Under the pieces are notes generated by a model, which worked only from the letters and a program-made list of their open reading frames with translations, ran no database searches and had not been told where the DNA came from. A stretch of DNA of 64,000 nt. Origin: Hypomesus transpacificus (Eukaryota; Chordata; Actinopteri; Osmeriformes; Osmeridae). Where the stretch lies: NCBI RefSeq assembly GCF_021917145.1, contig NC_061082.1:16347682-16411681 (forward strand). Reading direction: 5' to 3'. Of the stretch, positions 12,853-24,711 are shown one piece after another. Position 1 is the first letter of the stretch, and each line of letters begins with the position of its first letter. The position numbers and the translations under genes were made by a program.

Positions 12853-15589
12853 ATGCTTTGTAAGGTAGGTTTTTTTTTTTAAGTATCCTGAAAAAAAACA
12901 TTGCCAATTTTATGTTTTAGATCTACATGAATTGATGAAGTAAATTACTTCTTGTATCTTTAAAATGTAAATTTTTGTAATGCTCTAATGAGACAGGATG
13001 CTATTGTTGGCCTTGGGATCAACCACTGTACCACTGCTAGAATTGTGCAATTCTAGTCTTACTTGGTTATTTAAATCTACTTAAATTAGTTCAAGTTCAT
13101 TATTGTCAGTTGCACAGAACAACACTGGGTCAGACTGGGCACTGAAATTCTTAGGACAAAACAATGCAAAGCAACCTGGCATAACATAACATAAGGACAC
13201 AGAACATAGATTACATCTACGATAAGCTAAAATATAGCAAACCTCCGAATACACAAATAATATACAATATTCGACACAGTATACTAAACCTCTAAATACA
13301 CATAATACCTATACTAACCTTATAAACCTATACTAACCTAAGACAAGTGAATTACATTTTGTTGATATAAAATAGTCTTGGAGATGAATAAATGCAAATC
13401 CGAATGGAAATAAATGAATGTTATCTTGCCCTTCTAGAAAGTGACAGAGAGTTTTGGAGCGGCTATCTTTGGGCTGAGCGCGGCCCATCTGACTGACAGG
13501 GTGGTTAGGAGGAGTAAGAGGATGATGCTGGACACTCTTGGGGTAGGACTGTTGGGAACAAGAACAGATGTCTTCAACAAGGCCCTCCAGTTCAGCCAGG
13601 TAAGTTAAGTTCTTGATGCATTAAGCAGCTGTGTGGTATAAGCGTTCACACCATGAACGCGTGTTCTTTTGACAATTTTTAACTCAAGCGATAAATGTAC
13701 GTGACGATGTGTCCCAAAAGTTCATCAATGTTGAGTTTTAGAAGAAATTGAGGGCAAGAGTTTTGTAGCTATCTGTGTGAGTGCCCGGCCGCACCTATCC
13801 GCTGCAATGAATCAGCTTCATGGATCTCTGACTCGGAATCTGAGGGACGCTTGACAAAAGACAACATTTAGCGTGTCAGGCAATTTAAAATTGTTTATGT
13901 GATGTGTTCCTATCGTATTTAAAACCATTTTACAAACAAGGTTTGTTATGTAACTGTATACACTCACTCAAATTACTCATACATTGTTTGTTTGTTTGTT
14001 GTTCAATGCTCTTTGTGGTATCTGTCTGTAGTGGTACAAGTCAACGGAGAGAAGCAGTGTCTGGGGAAGATCGGGCTTGGCTCTCCCATCACAGTATGCT
14101 GCCTTTGTCAACGGTATAGCGGTAGGTTGGGAGACTCAAATAGTGCTAGCAAAAGTGGGCTTAGTTTTCCAACAAACACAACTGTGGTTGGACCTCAAAA
14201 TTCTCTCTACACCCAGGTGCACTCTATGGACTTTGATGACACATGGCACCCTGCCACCCACCCCTCAGGGGCCGTGCTCCCTGCCATCCTGGCCCTAGCG
14301 GAGACCATGCCCACCCCACCCTCCGGCCTGGACCTTCTCCTGGCCTTCAATGTGGGCATTGAGGTGCAGGGACGTTTGATGAGGTTCTCCAGGGAAGCCA
14401 GTGACATCCCCAGCAGGTGAAGGGTTCATTTGGGATGTATTTACAATGGAAACATCTGTGATATTTTATCTCTTATCAATCTTTCTCTAATGAATACATT
14501 TTCACTTGTTTTATTGTATTGGACACAGATAAAACCTAAACTGGAACTTATAACTTAAGAGCCCCTATCCCCCCCCAACACAGGTTCCACCCTCCAGCTG
14601 TGGTGGGTGTACTGGGCAGTGCTGCAGCTGCTGCCAAGCTCCTGAGCCTGTCCCCAGCCCAGTGTGTTCACGCCCTGGCTATAGCTGCCTCTTATGCTGG
14701 GGCCCCCATGGCCAACGCAGCCACACAGACCAAACCCCTCCACATTGGCAACACTGCCCGGAGAGGCCTGGAGGCTGCCCAGATGGCCCGGCTGGGGCTG
14801 GAGGGAAACCCAGCCATCCTGGACCTTGAGTCCGGTTTTGGTGTATTCTATGCAGACTACAGCCCCAAAGAGCTGGTCGGGGCTACCGTAGGTGGATTCA
14901 GATGGCTTCTAGAGGACCAGGATGTGGCCATCAAGCGATTCCCAGCTCACCTGGGGATGCACTGGGTGGTAGATGCCGCGCTGGCTGCCCTGGCTAAGCT
15001 GAATGCTGCTGGTGGGCAAAGCGGACGAGGAGAAGGACTGGAGCCCAGCAAGATCAGGAGGGTGACTCTAAGAGTGCCTCCCTCAAGGTACGTGGACCGG
15101 GCCTTCCCAACCACGGAACACCAGGCCAGGCACTCCTTCCAGTTCAACGCTTGCTCAGCCCTGCTAGACAATCAGGTGACGGTGGACTCTTTCAGCACGG
15201 CCCAGATAGAGAGGCCCCTCCTCAAGGAGCTGTTGGCCAGGGTCAGGGTAGAGAACCCCCAGGACAACCACCCCAGCTTTGACAGGATGTACTGTGAGGT
15301 TGTTATAGAGACGGAGCAGAGGGAGAGTTATGGCGCCAGGTGCAATACCTTTTACGGCCACTGGAGAAAGCCGCTCGATCAGAAGGACTTGGAGAGTAAA
15401 TTCAGAGCCAATGCCTCATCTGTGCTGCCTCAGGAAGGAGTTGAGGGGGTGCTGGATCTGATAGGGAATATAGAGAGCCAGCCTGACTGCTCAGTGCTGG
15501 GGTCCTACATGCAGGTAAGCAGCAGTAACAGTATTGTGAGGGAGCTGGAGAGCATCCCCCTCACTAAGGTGAACAGACACAGACAATAA
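12853..15589 (+). CDS. acod1: Cis-aconitate decarboxylase (itaconate synthase), ACOD1/IRG1
   Basis: Five coding exons join in frame: 12853-12864, 13438-13599, 14032-14121, 14217-14416 and 14584-15589, giving 489 residues (human 481). The enzyme decarboxylates cis-aconitate to itaconate in mitochondria of activated macrophages; it belongs to the MmgE/PrpD fold. Visible signatures include VTESFGAAIFGL, MDFDDTWHPATHPSGAVLP, GAPMANAATQTKPLHIGN and HQARHSFQFNACSALLD. Residues equivalent to human D93, T97, H103, H159, K207 and H277 are all present (DFDDTWHPATH, RFHPP, TKPLHIG, RHSFQ), so the copy looks catalytically intact. The first coding exon has only 12 nt (ATG CTT TGT AAG before gtaggt). The stop assumes read-through after YMQ; a CAG/gtaagc at 15513 could be a donor to a further small exon. 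The KCTD12-ACOD1-CLN5 order supports orthology. Confidence 0.95.
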
Positions 15590-16757
15590 TATTGACTGTT
15601 TAGGCTTTTATTTTGAATTACCTTACTAATCTCTCTCTTTGAGATCTGCTTCCTGGGAGCGTTGTCACGGATGTGCACATGTGAACATTCGGCCAAAGTA
15701 CTCTAATTTGGTTGAACCTAGTGATCCAGAAAGAGAGGGGAGTGGGAAAATGGTTTTCTTTATGTTGTTAGTTTCTTTCGTTTTGTATTTAGTTAATCTG
15801 TGTGTGTGACTATTTAATGTTAAATGGTGGGGGGTAAGGAGAATGAGTCAGGTTGGTTGAAACCCCTGCTGTTGGGATCGGCTGTACCTGCAAGATTGCC
15901 TTAGCTGCAAGCCTTCTATATGTTTGGTGGTTGGAAACTTGTTTGTGAGATGGTGGATGTGCATGAGTAAAGAGGAAGAGCTTTGAAGAAATCTGTTTGA
16001 CTGTGACTTCTCATTCTACACCATACTTGAACCCACATCCTGCCGGTCTTGCTATCCTGTAAGGGTTCACAACCTTAACTCAAAGGTTTTAAGGGTGGGG
16101 CAAATGGATAATACAAAACAGTGTAATGTACAAAACAAAATCCAGTCTTCTCTGCAAACAATGTTTATATGCCACACATGGAAATTAGGGAACCAATTTT
16201 GACTTTTATTCTACAAATGTATGGTTTCTTTCATCTTGCTGACTATGCACATGCTATTATACAGCAAAAGATGTATTGTCATTCTACTTGTTTCTTTTTC
16301 TTGTGTTTATGATAAACACTTCACCACAAAGACAATTATTTTTTATTTAATTTTACGTGCTTCATACCAATAATTAAAAAAGGGATAATCTAGAAAGGAA
16401 ACCGCACCCCCATGCAATTCAAGCGTATTCTGTGTAAAATAATTTAATCATAAAAAATATGACAATGCACAGCAATAAAAATGTTAATAAAATCACTTTG
16501 ATTTCAAGTCCTCAGTGCAGTGAAACAACGTTTAACAACAAGTCTGTGGTTGTAGAGAGTACTTCTCATACTTCTGTGTACGAGGATTTGATTCATGGCA
16601 AAGTTAGCAGGGGTTTTCCAATTCTTTGGTACGAACGAAGCAAAGACAACCATCCATAAATAGAAAGCATTTATTGTTATAGGCACACACATAGAAGTTA
16701 CATCTTCTACAGGCTTGGGGACTCATGATTAGGTCATACTGACATCTGTCAGGGCTC
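15590..16757. other. Interval between convergent ACOD1 and ES1/GATD3
   Basis: Presumably the ACOD1 3' UTR on the left and the short ES1 3' UTR on the right. No further gene or structured repeat seen. Confidence 0.5.
16670..16675 (-). terminator. Poly(A) signal for ES1/GATD3
   Basis: AATAAA on the minus strand about 83 nt past the ES1 stop codon, the usual spacing for a short 3' UTR. Confidence 0.55.
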
Positions 16758-19700
16758 TCAGGCAAGCTTCAGCACATCCTGCACCATAGCTCCAATACCA
16801 TCAAAGATCTCATGGAGGGGGGCCTTGCACATGAAGGCAGAGGTGGTGACCAGCTTGTTTTTCTCGTCCACGTGGGTCTCACTGACACTCTTATTCACAT
16901 GCTTACAGCCCAGCTGAGTGATTGCCTCTGCAGTGCCTGGGACATCTGGGGACCTGCGAAGTGCAAATGCAACATTGTGAATAATACTTCGGACATAATT
17001 TAACGCACAAGGAACACGAGAAACGATGCATTTAGGGGCCCGGTTCCCCAATAACGATGGTCATACAATGCACGCAAGGCTGCATGCACACACATTACTT
17101 TTTCACGTTGGAGGTATGTCTGTCTTCCAAACCAGAGCATACAGCCATTGCTAGAAAGTGCATCATGAGTCCATTGTTAGAGGTGCTGTCCAAAGTGCTT
17201 AGTGGAACGTTATTCCACCATCCATAGTACTGTATTTGCATATGTTATACATAGCTGAAGGTTTGTCTATCAGAGTAAGCTTGCTAATATGATATCAACT
17301 AGAAACAATCCTTCATCTCTCACAACAGATTTTAATATCTAATTTTAAACAAATCGCTAATGTTTTAGTGCATCTGTCCTAATGAGTGAGTAAGTACATT
17401 TTACTTAGCGCCTTTCAAACCAGGTTTACAAGGTCTTGTACAAAAAGAACATTGAGAATAAAATTAAATGGGAGACAAAGCACAAAGAAGTTTGGTTCAC
17501 ATTAGCATTCAGTTAGCTAGACAAATATAACATTCTAGTAAGGTAAACATGTCAATGAAAAATGGGATAAGACTGAAATGTGGAAATAAGAAACCTTTCC
17601 ATGGTCAACTACCATACTAATAAAACATCTAAACATGTGGATCACCATTGTTCACAGGGAATTCACATGAGACAATAACTTTGTTTTGAAGCATGAGTCA
17701 AATGTTTTGGGTGAGTTATGAACTTTTGCAGGTGAGCTATGGTGTTGAGCAGTACCATATCAGCTATTCTGACAAATGCATCTAGAGCTTTGAGAATCAC
17801 TGTTTCAAGAAATGAACCAAAGCCAACCAATTGAGAAAAAATGTAAAGTTTGCATTATTTTTTCAACTGCTTGGGCGGTAGAATGCAAAATCAGCAACGA
17901 GCATGTAAGGATGAACTAAAGACTGGTCTGAAGCGGTCGCTATTTTACGATGGATTTTCCCGTGCCAGGTAATTAATGGTGCTATCGGGAACCGCATATT
18001 TAAGCTAACATGGCACCAATGATGATCGTACGATGCATGTAGTGCATTGATAAACAGGGTCTGGATCTACAGTATATCTTCTATCTAACCATATGTTTAT
18101 CTATTTAACAGGGATGTACAGTACCAGTCAAGTTTGGACACATTTTCCCATTCAATTCAAAATAAAATGTGCCTATATTGCTCTGTACAGACAATTTCCA
18201 AGATTTGTTTAATCCAGGCATAAGCAAGATTGTACTTATGAACTTTCTAATCAAGAGTCTGTATGCAGGTGTTTAGTCTGTGTGAGACACAGCCACGCGC
18301 TGGACGCCCACGAGGACTTCCTGTATGTCCACGGTAACATGAGCACAGGGGGAGAGGGTGCTTGGTATTAGTGTCAAACATAAGTGTTTGTATCCGGCAA
18401 CCCCTTTTCTCCCACTGTGAAGCACATCGTCTTGCCTCATGGTATGAAATACACTATAGAAATAAAGTTTGATTTGATAAATTGGACATCCACTACTTAA
18501 TACTACACTACGGCATATATATCCTTGCCATCAACGAATGACGGACAGCGATCCTCGGTTTATGTAGTGATAACACACCTCTCGTCCTTCTCATGGCCGA
18601 CAGTGACCTCACAGCCTGGGAAGACCTTGGCGGCCAGCACTGGTGAGATACAGCACAGGCCGATGGGTTTTCCCTCAGCATGGAACGCCTGCATGGTGGC
18701 CTTCACCTGGTCGTTCACAGTGCAGTCCTTCCCCTGCACGGCCCAGCTGCACAGGTTCTTAGCTGCTCCAAAGCCACCTGCACACAAGGGTACATCATTA
18801 TGATTAATGCATAGTGTTATAAATGATGTGCAGGGGAGACCCCAACAAAAGTAGGAAAGCAAACAGTTGGTGGGTGAAAGCAAACAGTTGGTGGGTGAAA
18901 GCAAACAGTTGGTGGGTTGTAGGCATTGGTCTACTGCCCTTCTGCATGGGAACCCAACAAAAACAGTCCAACAAAGACCTACTTGTAACAATTGTTTTTA
19001 GAATAAACCTCTGTGTTGCAGAGGTTTTTTGATGAGAAGGGTGAGAAGTGCAGGTGAACCCAGTTAGACATTTAAGCCATGGTTAGGTATTTTTGTGGCG
19101 TGAGTCAGCGGGAAGAGACTAGTGGAGAAATGGCAGAAGGTAGGCAAAAACAATTGGGTATTTTTTTACTTTTCCAAAACAGGAGTTAAGTTAAGAATAT
19201 AGCTTATAAAAAGTGTTTAAATTGCCAGTTGATCTACGATATAAGCGGATTTGGCACCTACAGTGATGATAACAAGTCTAATGTAATGTTTATATTAGTC
19301 TAAAGCTAAAACTGTCAATGCTGACACATTTCACAAACCTGATCTGCAAAAGAGTACTCTCTGAGATGTGTAAGAACGAACCTGGGAATATGATGGCATC
19401 GTGCTCCTTCACACCGAGTTCCGAAAGGTCTTTTATCTCTCCGCGTGCCAGCCTCGCGCTCTCTACCAACACATTTCGTTTCTCCTCAGTGGGCGCACCC
19501 TTCAAGTGGTCCACAACGTGCATCTGATCCACATTTGGAGCGAACATCTTCACCTGAAGTCACAAAAACATAAGTTCCAAAAGAAAATAATGGTACAGCA
19601 ACTTCCTTACACATTGTCATTCTTTAGTGTCCTACAGTAGCCTACGGTTATTGGCCAAATAATAACATTTAAAAAGAAATATGCTCTCTTAATAGAAATT

Positions 19701-19904
19701 ACCAAATAATTTCACATTACATCAAACCATTTTTGCTTCAACCAGGAACGTATAATAGGGTATAATATATGGTGCTTAGGCGAAAGTAGAACTTACACTT
19801 GCACCAAATCTACTGAGGTGGACCAAAACCGCAGACGCTTCGTGTATTTCAGTGCCGTCATAAACTCCGCAGCCGGCCAGCACTACAGCAACGCGTTTCC
19901 CCAT
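16758..19904 (-). CDS. gatd3: ES1 / GATD3-like protein (DJ-1/PfpI-type glutamine amidotransferase-like fold)
   Basis: Four exons on the minus strand: 19797-19904, 19382-19553, 18579-18777 and 16758-16953. They total 675 nt, 224 residues, with matching phases. ES1 (C21orf33/GATD3 in human) is a mitochondrial DJ-1-superfamily protein; in zebrafish it is linked to enlarged cone mitochondria. Family landmarks: [74 protein letters not shown] (with the nucleophile-elbow cysteine) and a C-terminal [19 protein letters not shown]. The frame starts directly at the domain with no transit peptide; an upstream targeting exon was not found. The exon 3-4 junction ([17 protein letters not shown]) looks shorter than I expect for the family, so this boundary is the least certain. 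Convergent with ACOD1; human GATD3 is on chromosome 21, so this linkage is not that of human. Confidence 0.9.
17386..17500. repeat. Dispersed repeat fragment in ES1 intron 3
   Basis: TACATTTTACTTAGCGCCTTTCAAACC then CAAGGTCTTGTAC, a form of the fish repeat with an ATATAGCGCTTTTCAAA-like core. A second fragment lies at 27.83 kb. Confidence 0.45.
18117..18165 (+). mobile_element. Tc1-type terminal repeat remnant
   Basis: TACAGTACCAGTCAAGTTTGG followed by ACACATTTTCCCATTCAAT matches the well-known start of fish Tc1-like inverted repeats (TACAGTnCCAGTCAAA...TTTGGACACA). No transposase or second terminus is found nearby, so this is a decayed end in an ES1 intron. Confidence 0.6.
18856..18918. repeat. 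21-bp tandem repeat, 3 copies
   Basis: AAAGCAAACAGTTGGTGGGTG repeated three times without interruption in ES1 intron 2. Confidence 0.9.
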
Positions 19905-21780
19905 CTTTTCTGTTAGCTTGACCAGGACTCAAGAAAGAACCTTCCTACTTTTTATATCGTTGCACAGGTGAGGGTCAATGCAATGTGATTTCCTGTTGAG
20001 GCGTGGGGGAGGGGCGGGGGCTAAATTCAAAATAAAAGTCAAGAGAGGAACTTATTTTTAAAATATTTAATATATACTCCACAACATAAAACAGTAACTG
20101 TAGTGCAACGGAGAAGTCCAAAAAAGACGTGGTTAATCTGCATGTCGATCGCTTTTTCAAAGCTTTTGCTTTGTCCGTATTTATTCAAGTGTGCAACACA
20201 TACCCACGTAGGCCTACATTCGTACCAATATTCGTACATATTCTGATAGCTTTCACCTACCTGAATCCATTTCACCAACAATGTAATGGGCCACATTAAT
20301 TATTAAAAATATTAAATTGTATCAAATGAAATGCAGTATATATTTCATTCAAAAAACGAATCAGAGTGCAAACCACATTTTGATTAATCAGAAAGCTGCA
20401 GTGCGCAGTAACCTTGAAATTTGTTTTTTGCAGGTTGGGATGTCTGACATTCTCTTGTGATTGATAACGGATCTCGTTCGCGAATCGGTGAACCAACCAG
20501 TGACCTTAACTTTTTGATGAACGGTTTCTAAAGATTCAAGTCTCTGAAAGGAATCAAAACGCCCATCACTAGTTGCCTCGTAAATAACTTAATGAACATC
20601 TTTTAGCACGTCTCATACCATGCTCTTGTTCTAAAGACGAATTGGCAAAGCTGGACATGCTATCGATGCCGGTTTCACTGTTCCACCCATAGAGTTAGTT
20701 CCACCCACCCATAGACTTATATACCGTAGACACAGCGAGCCTGCTCTTTAAAGATGGCCTCCCCATTCATTTCTATGGAGAGTGCTCAGTGGCGCAGTGA
20801 GGCAAGACAGAGAGCAAAACGGATTGCGCCGGCTCGTCGAGTCTTGCGCTGGACAGTGGCTCGAATTGCTCCTAGCTCCGAGACTCGTGCACGCTTGCAA
20901 CTAGCTGCAGAGGAATCTGTCATTGAAGAGAAGGACGCGCATAGACATTTCTTGTCTTGGTTCATTCCAAGGTAACTTTTGAATATCTAATGATGGCTAA
21001 AATGTCTAACTTATTGCAATGCATGATCCAATAAACTAAATGTCCCTTTGTACCTGTGTACACCTTATGAGATATATGGTCGTTTTGATATCAGAAACCT
21101 GCAATCCTATATTGAACGTGATCTGTACTTGAGAACTTAATGTTAAGTCAGACATTATATAGTAAACTGCAAGATACCTTGCGACTTGGTCAGTACGACA
21201 TAACTTTTTTCTATAGCTTTATAATCAACATTTCCAAGAAATGTGATTAATGTCCTGCCTATATTCCGACTATTGGTCTTTTGGTCGTATTACCTTGAAA
21301 AAACTTTGAAAACTTTGTACATTCTAGAGATAAAAATTTGATTCCAAAATGTGTTTTGTAATTCATACATGTCTGTCTGACAAAACAACCACTTAAAAAC
21401 TACCATGGGTGTTGCACATTAATAGATGCTTATACAAAACTACTGCTTAGTGTGATTGTGGTCTTATTGGATGCACTGGCTGTGTATGCCAATCAGACAT
21501 CTGGTCATCTTCATTTAAGAGGAAACTTATGAAGTTTTGCATTTTGTTCGACAGTAATAAATATCCAAGAAATAGCATGCAAACATAGCATTTATTGCTT
21601 TAAAAAAAGATGTAATGGTATTATCCTAATAAAACAAACATTTGTGATCTGAAACGGAGTATTCTACTGATCAGATTACTAGAATATTTGCAATGCAGGT
21701 ATTGGGACAATATATGTGGGCATCTGGATGTTGCCAGTTTATGGAAACCTGGTCCGGGATGAGATTTCCAAGTTCCAGAT
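19905..21780. other. Interval upstream of ES1 and downstream of ASNSD1
   Basis: Expected to hold the ES1 promoter (right of 19904) and the ASNSD1 3' UTR (left of 21781). Near 20.70-20.73 kb is CACCCATAGACTTATATA, which recurs inverted near 24.96-24.98 kb. The small frame at 20754-20975 has no recognised similarity. No other gene seen. Confidence 0.45.
21591..21596 (-). terminator. Poly(A) signal for ASNSD1
   Basis: AATAAA on the minus strand about 185 nt past the ASNSD1 stop codon. Confidence 0.5.
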
Positions 21781-23912
21781 TTATGATGTCTGGAGTCTCT
21801 TGCACTTATCTGAAGCTTTCTCATGCTTGTTCTCCATCTTTGCGATGCGGGACCCAAACTGCATGGCTCTCTTTGGCAGTACTGCAGAGTCCCCAAGGCC
21901 CAGCACTTTGCCAGTCAATCTCAGTAGCAATTTTTCTCCTAAACCTCGAGGCTTGGACAAATCAGCCTTCTCCCATACAGGCAAGGCATTCAAGTAACTC
22001 ACCACATCCTCATCCAAGTAGGGAAACCTAGGATACAAGTCATACATTTACAAGACAGAATAGGCTCAAAACAGAAAGCAGCAGGAAGGGAAAGAAGATA
22101 GTTCACAATAATTAACCAAATGTGTAAATCGATGAAATTCCCTGCACTCACCGAGCCTCTTTCCCATGGTCACCTATGATTCTGTCATCACGTCCCAGAT
22201 TCCTCGACGAAATTCTGTCCAGGTCCATAGCAAGCTCCTGAATAAGACCTGCATGGCCATTATTCTTAAAACACGCTCTGTGTCTGGAGTAACCAGCGAG
22301 CTGCTCATCTGCTCCAATACCCGTCAAAACAACCTACAGTCACAACGCAGTGGAAAAGGACATCATTAGTTATGGACAGTGTCTGTACATTCCTTTTATA
22401 TCCTTCGTCAGTTCACTCTCAGAGTTGGGTCATCAATTTTTTTCCTATTGGAGATATATAGTTATGGTTGAAAATGTTTTGGGTGTTATTCAGATATACA
22501 AGATTCTAGTTAACCTTTGCAGATGACGTAAAACACCTCTCATCGATGCCTTCGGTTATCAAGCCTGTTCCTCTGGCTGCAAACCACACTGCACATCCAA
22601 TACTGTCATCAAGGACTGTATCAAGTGGGTGCACCAAATGACAAATGCGCTCCTGACGGGTTTTTTTCAGCTCCTCTTGAGTTACGTTGATTTCAACAAA
22701 ATTCCATTTTCTATCTGGGGCAAGTTCCTGAAGCTCTATTAGGCCTAATCTTCCAGTGATCCTGTCTGGGACATCAAATTCATCTTGGGTACAGGAAGCA
22801 GTTCCATCTCTAGGCTTCAAATGATGTGTATTGGTTTTCTTGGTAGATTCCAACATGTTTGGCTTCTGCATTTTGAATGCTACATTAAGGAGATCAATTG
22901 GTTGTTGAGCTGGAATATGGCGGTGAGCCAGGGTTGCCAGAATCATTGAATCAATCCCCCCAGAAAAAAGGACAGCAATTGCTGCTTGGTCACTATCGGG
23001 TGATGCACTCAATTGATGTTCAGAGGGCAGACACTGCACCCTTTTTCGGACTGCTTCACTTAGCACATCAATAAGACTGTTCACATGCAACCTCTTCCCT
23101 TCACAGGCTAACATCACTTCCAAATCCTTAACAGATGCCTGGGAAAAGGAACTAGATTCCACTACATCCGAGCACTGAGGTATTGACACATTAAGTGGAA
23201 CTACTGGTGATTTGATCATGTGACCTGATTGGCTTATCACTACAGCAGTATGGCTAGGAAACCCCTCCTTAAGTTCTTGACTAGCAGACAATAGATGCAT
23301 TCCTTGGGGAACCCATGGATAAACCTCAAAAATCAATGAGCCAGACTCAGCAAATGCCTTCACATCAATCCTATACAAACCAGCAGCTGGAACTTCCTGC
23401 CATTGTGGCCTCTCAAAATTAGTAGGATAAGAGCCAACAGATGTTAAGGTAAAGTGGCTTTTGGCTGCATCAAATTGCCAAAGCAAGCTTCGTCTGCCAA
23501 AGAAGTCTCTCCCAAACCAAAGATAGTCTCCAGCTTGTTGGTAATATACAAAAGCCCATGGTCCTTGAACATTGCATATAACAGACAGAATTTCATTGGC
23601 ACTGTTGCAAGTTGAAAGATGATGACATAAAACATCTGTATCATTTTCTTGTGGTTTCACTGGAAGTCCTCCAAAAACTTCCCCATTCCATAGTAGAATA
23701 TTCCCTTTACCGTCTTGTGCAGGCTGAGGTGTGAGTCTACCCCTCATGTGAAGAACATGAGCAGAGAACAAACAATTAAAGTTTGGATTTGTTGAGGTTT
23801 TAGTAACCTCACAATTTGAGTTTGGGCCTCGTCTCCTTAATTTTTCATCAATATCCTTCTCAAGAATAATCTGGGTAGGGGACAAGCTAACCACACAACA
23901 AATTCCACACAT
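21781..23912 (-). CDS. asnsd1: Asparagine synthetase domain-containing protein 1 (ASNSD1)
   Basis: Three coding exons, 22515-23912, 22152-22333 and 21781-22027, join in frame to 608 residues (human 643). The N-terminus MCGICC places a cysteine at position 2, as in class II glutamine amidotransferases. The synthetase half carries the ATP pyrophosphatase loop LFSGGIDSM, then [40 protein letters not shown] and [18 protein letters not shown], all strong ASNSD1 signatures. Its biochemical role is poorly known; it is homologous to asparagine synthetase. Splice junctions are SSAK/VVLTG (phase 0) and EA-R/FPYLD (phase 2). The ATG lies 31 nt after the stop of a spliced upstream ORF (see the ASDURF entry), so the main ORF must be reached by leaky scanning, reinitiation or an alternative transcript. 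Human ASNSD1 is on chromosome 2, so its location here is not that of human. Confidence 0.95.
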
Positions 23913-23943
23913 GATGTCCTGTGAAATTCCTTCCTAGAGTTGA

Positions 23944-24711
23944 CTATATATCCAATAGTTCCTTCTTCATGTTGTCCAGTTCATCTGAGGGAGGAGAATT
24001 TTCAACATGAGCAAGTTTATCATAATGGCTAGGAAACCTTGAAAGTACATATGGACCAAGAGTTACATTCAATACTTACGTTTGCATGAACAAAGACATT
24101 GCCGTCTGTCCGCCAAGAAGAATATGTTGCTATTAGGTTGTTGACTGTATACCTTCTATAAGAAACACGTTGACAGACATTTATTATACATTCAAATACA
24201 TTAGTTTACTCTCATGGATATCAAGTATTAAATAGGATTTACCCTGTTTTTCTTTAGATTGTACAGCTCATCAACAACAATTTTCTGTTCGTTAATCTAG
24301 AAAAATACAAAACATTGTTCAGTCACGTATGGAGAATTTTTATGTTTCATGACCAATCATGATACCAACCATTCATCCCTCCATAATTGCCCTTTTTAGA
24401 AAAGTGTAGTTTACAAGTGTAGTTTACAAGCAGAGGTCTTATTGATATCATATTATTAAATTATTATTAAAGTCTAATTTTAACACGCCATCCAATGGTC
24501 TTGACTCTTCAAATACTTGTTTCAAGTAGGCTGTAGGCCTATCATAACTAGAACTAGGTACGAAATAATAGCATATGCAAGCTACTTTGATTCTATACAG
24601 TAGTAGCTGTTGACAGCCCCGCGGATTTACCTTTTTGTTTAGTACTTCTTTTACCATGGACTCTCGCCCTGCAAAAATGTTTTCTGAATCAAATTGACAT
24701 TTAGAAGACAT
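23944..24711 (-). CDS. asdurf: ASDURF: prefoldin-like protein encoded by the ASNSD1 upstream ORF
   Basis: Four small exons in the ASNSD1 5' leader: 24631-24711, 24243-24296, 24080-24155 and 23944-23984. They sum to 252 nt, 83 residues plus stop, with consistent phases (0, 0, 1) and good splice signals. Exon 2 encodes INEQKIVVDELYNLKKNR; exon 3 encodes KVYSQQPNSNIFFLADR. Both align closely, in the same order, with my memory of human ASDURF, a 96-residue prefoldin-like subunit of the PAQosome (R2TP/prefoldin-like) chaperone complex translated from the ASNSD1 5' UTR. The last part (LDNMKKELLDI) keeps the coiled-coil heptad character of a prefoldin helix but is shorter and cysteine-rich before it. 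The N-terminal 27 residues are divergent. The frame ends 31 nt upstream of the ASNSD1 ATG in the same transcript. Confidence 0.85.

Noticed and set aside
20754-20975. 73-codon plus-strand frame (MASPFISMESAQW...)
   Set aside because: No recognised domain or splice context. It follows a short sequence (CACCCATAGACTTATATA) that recurs inverted near 24.97 kb, so it is probably repeat-derived.
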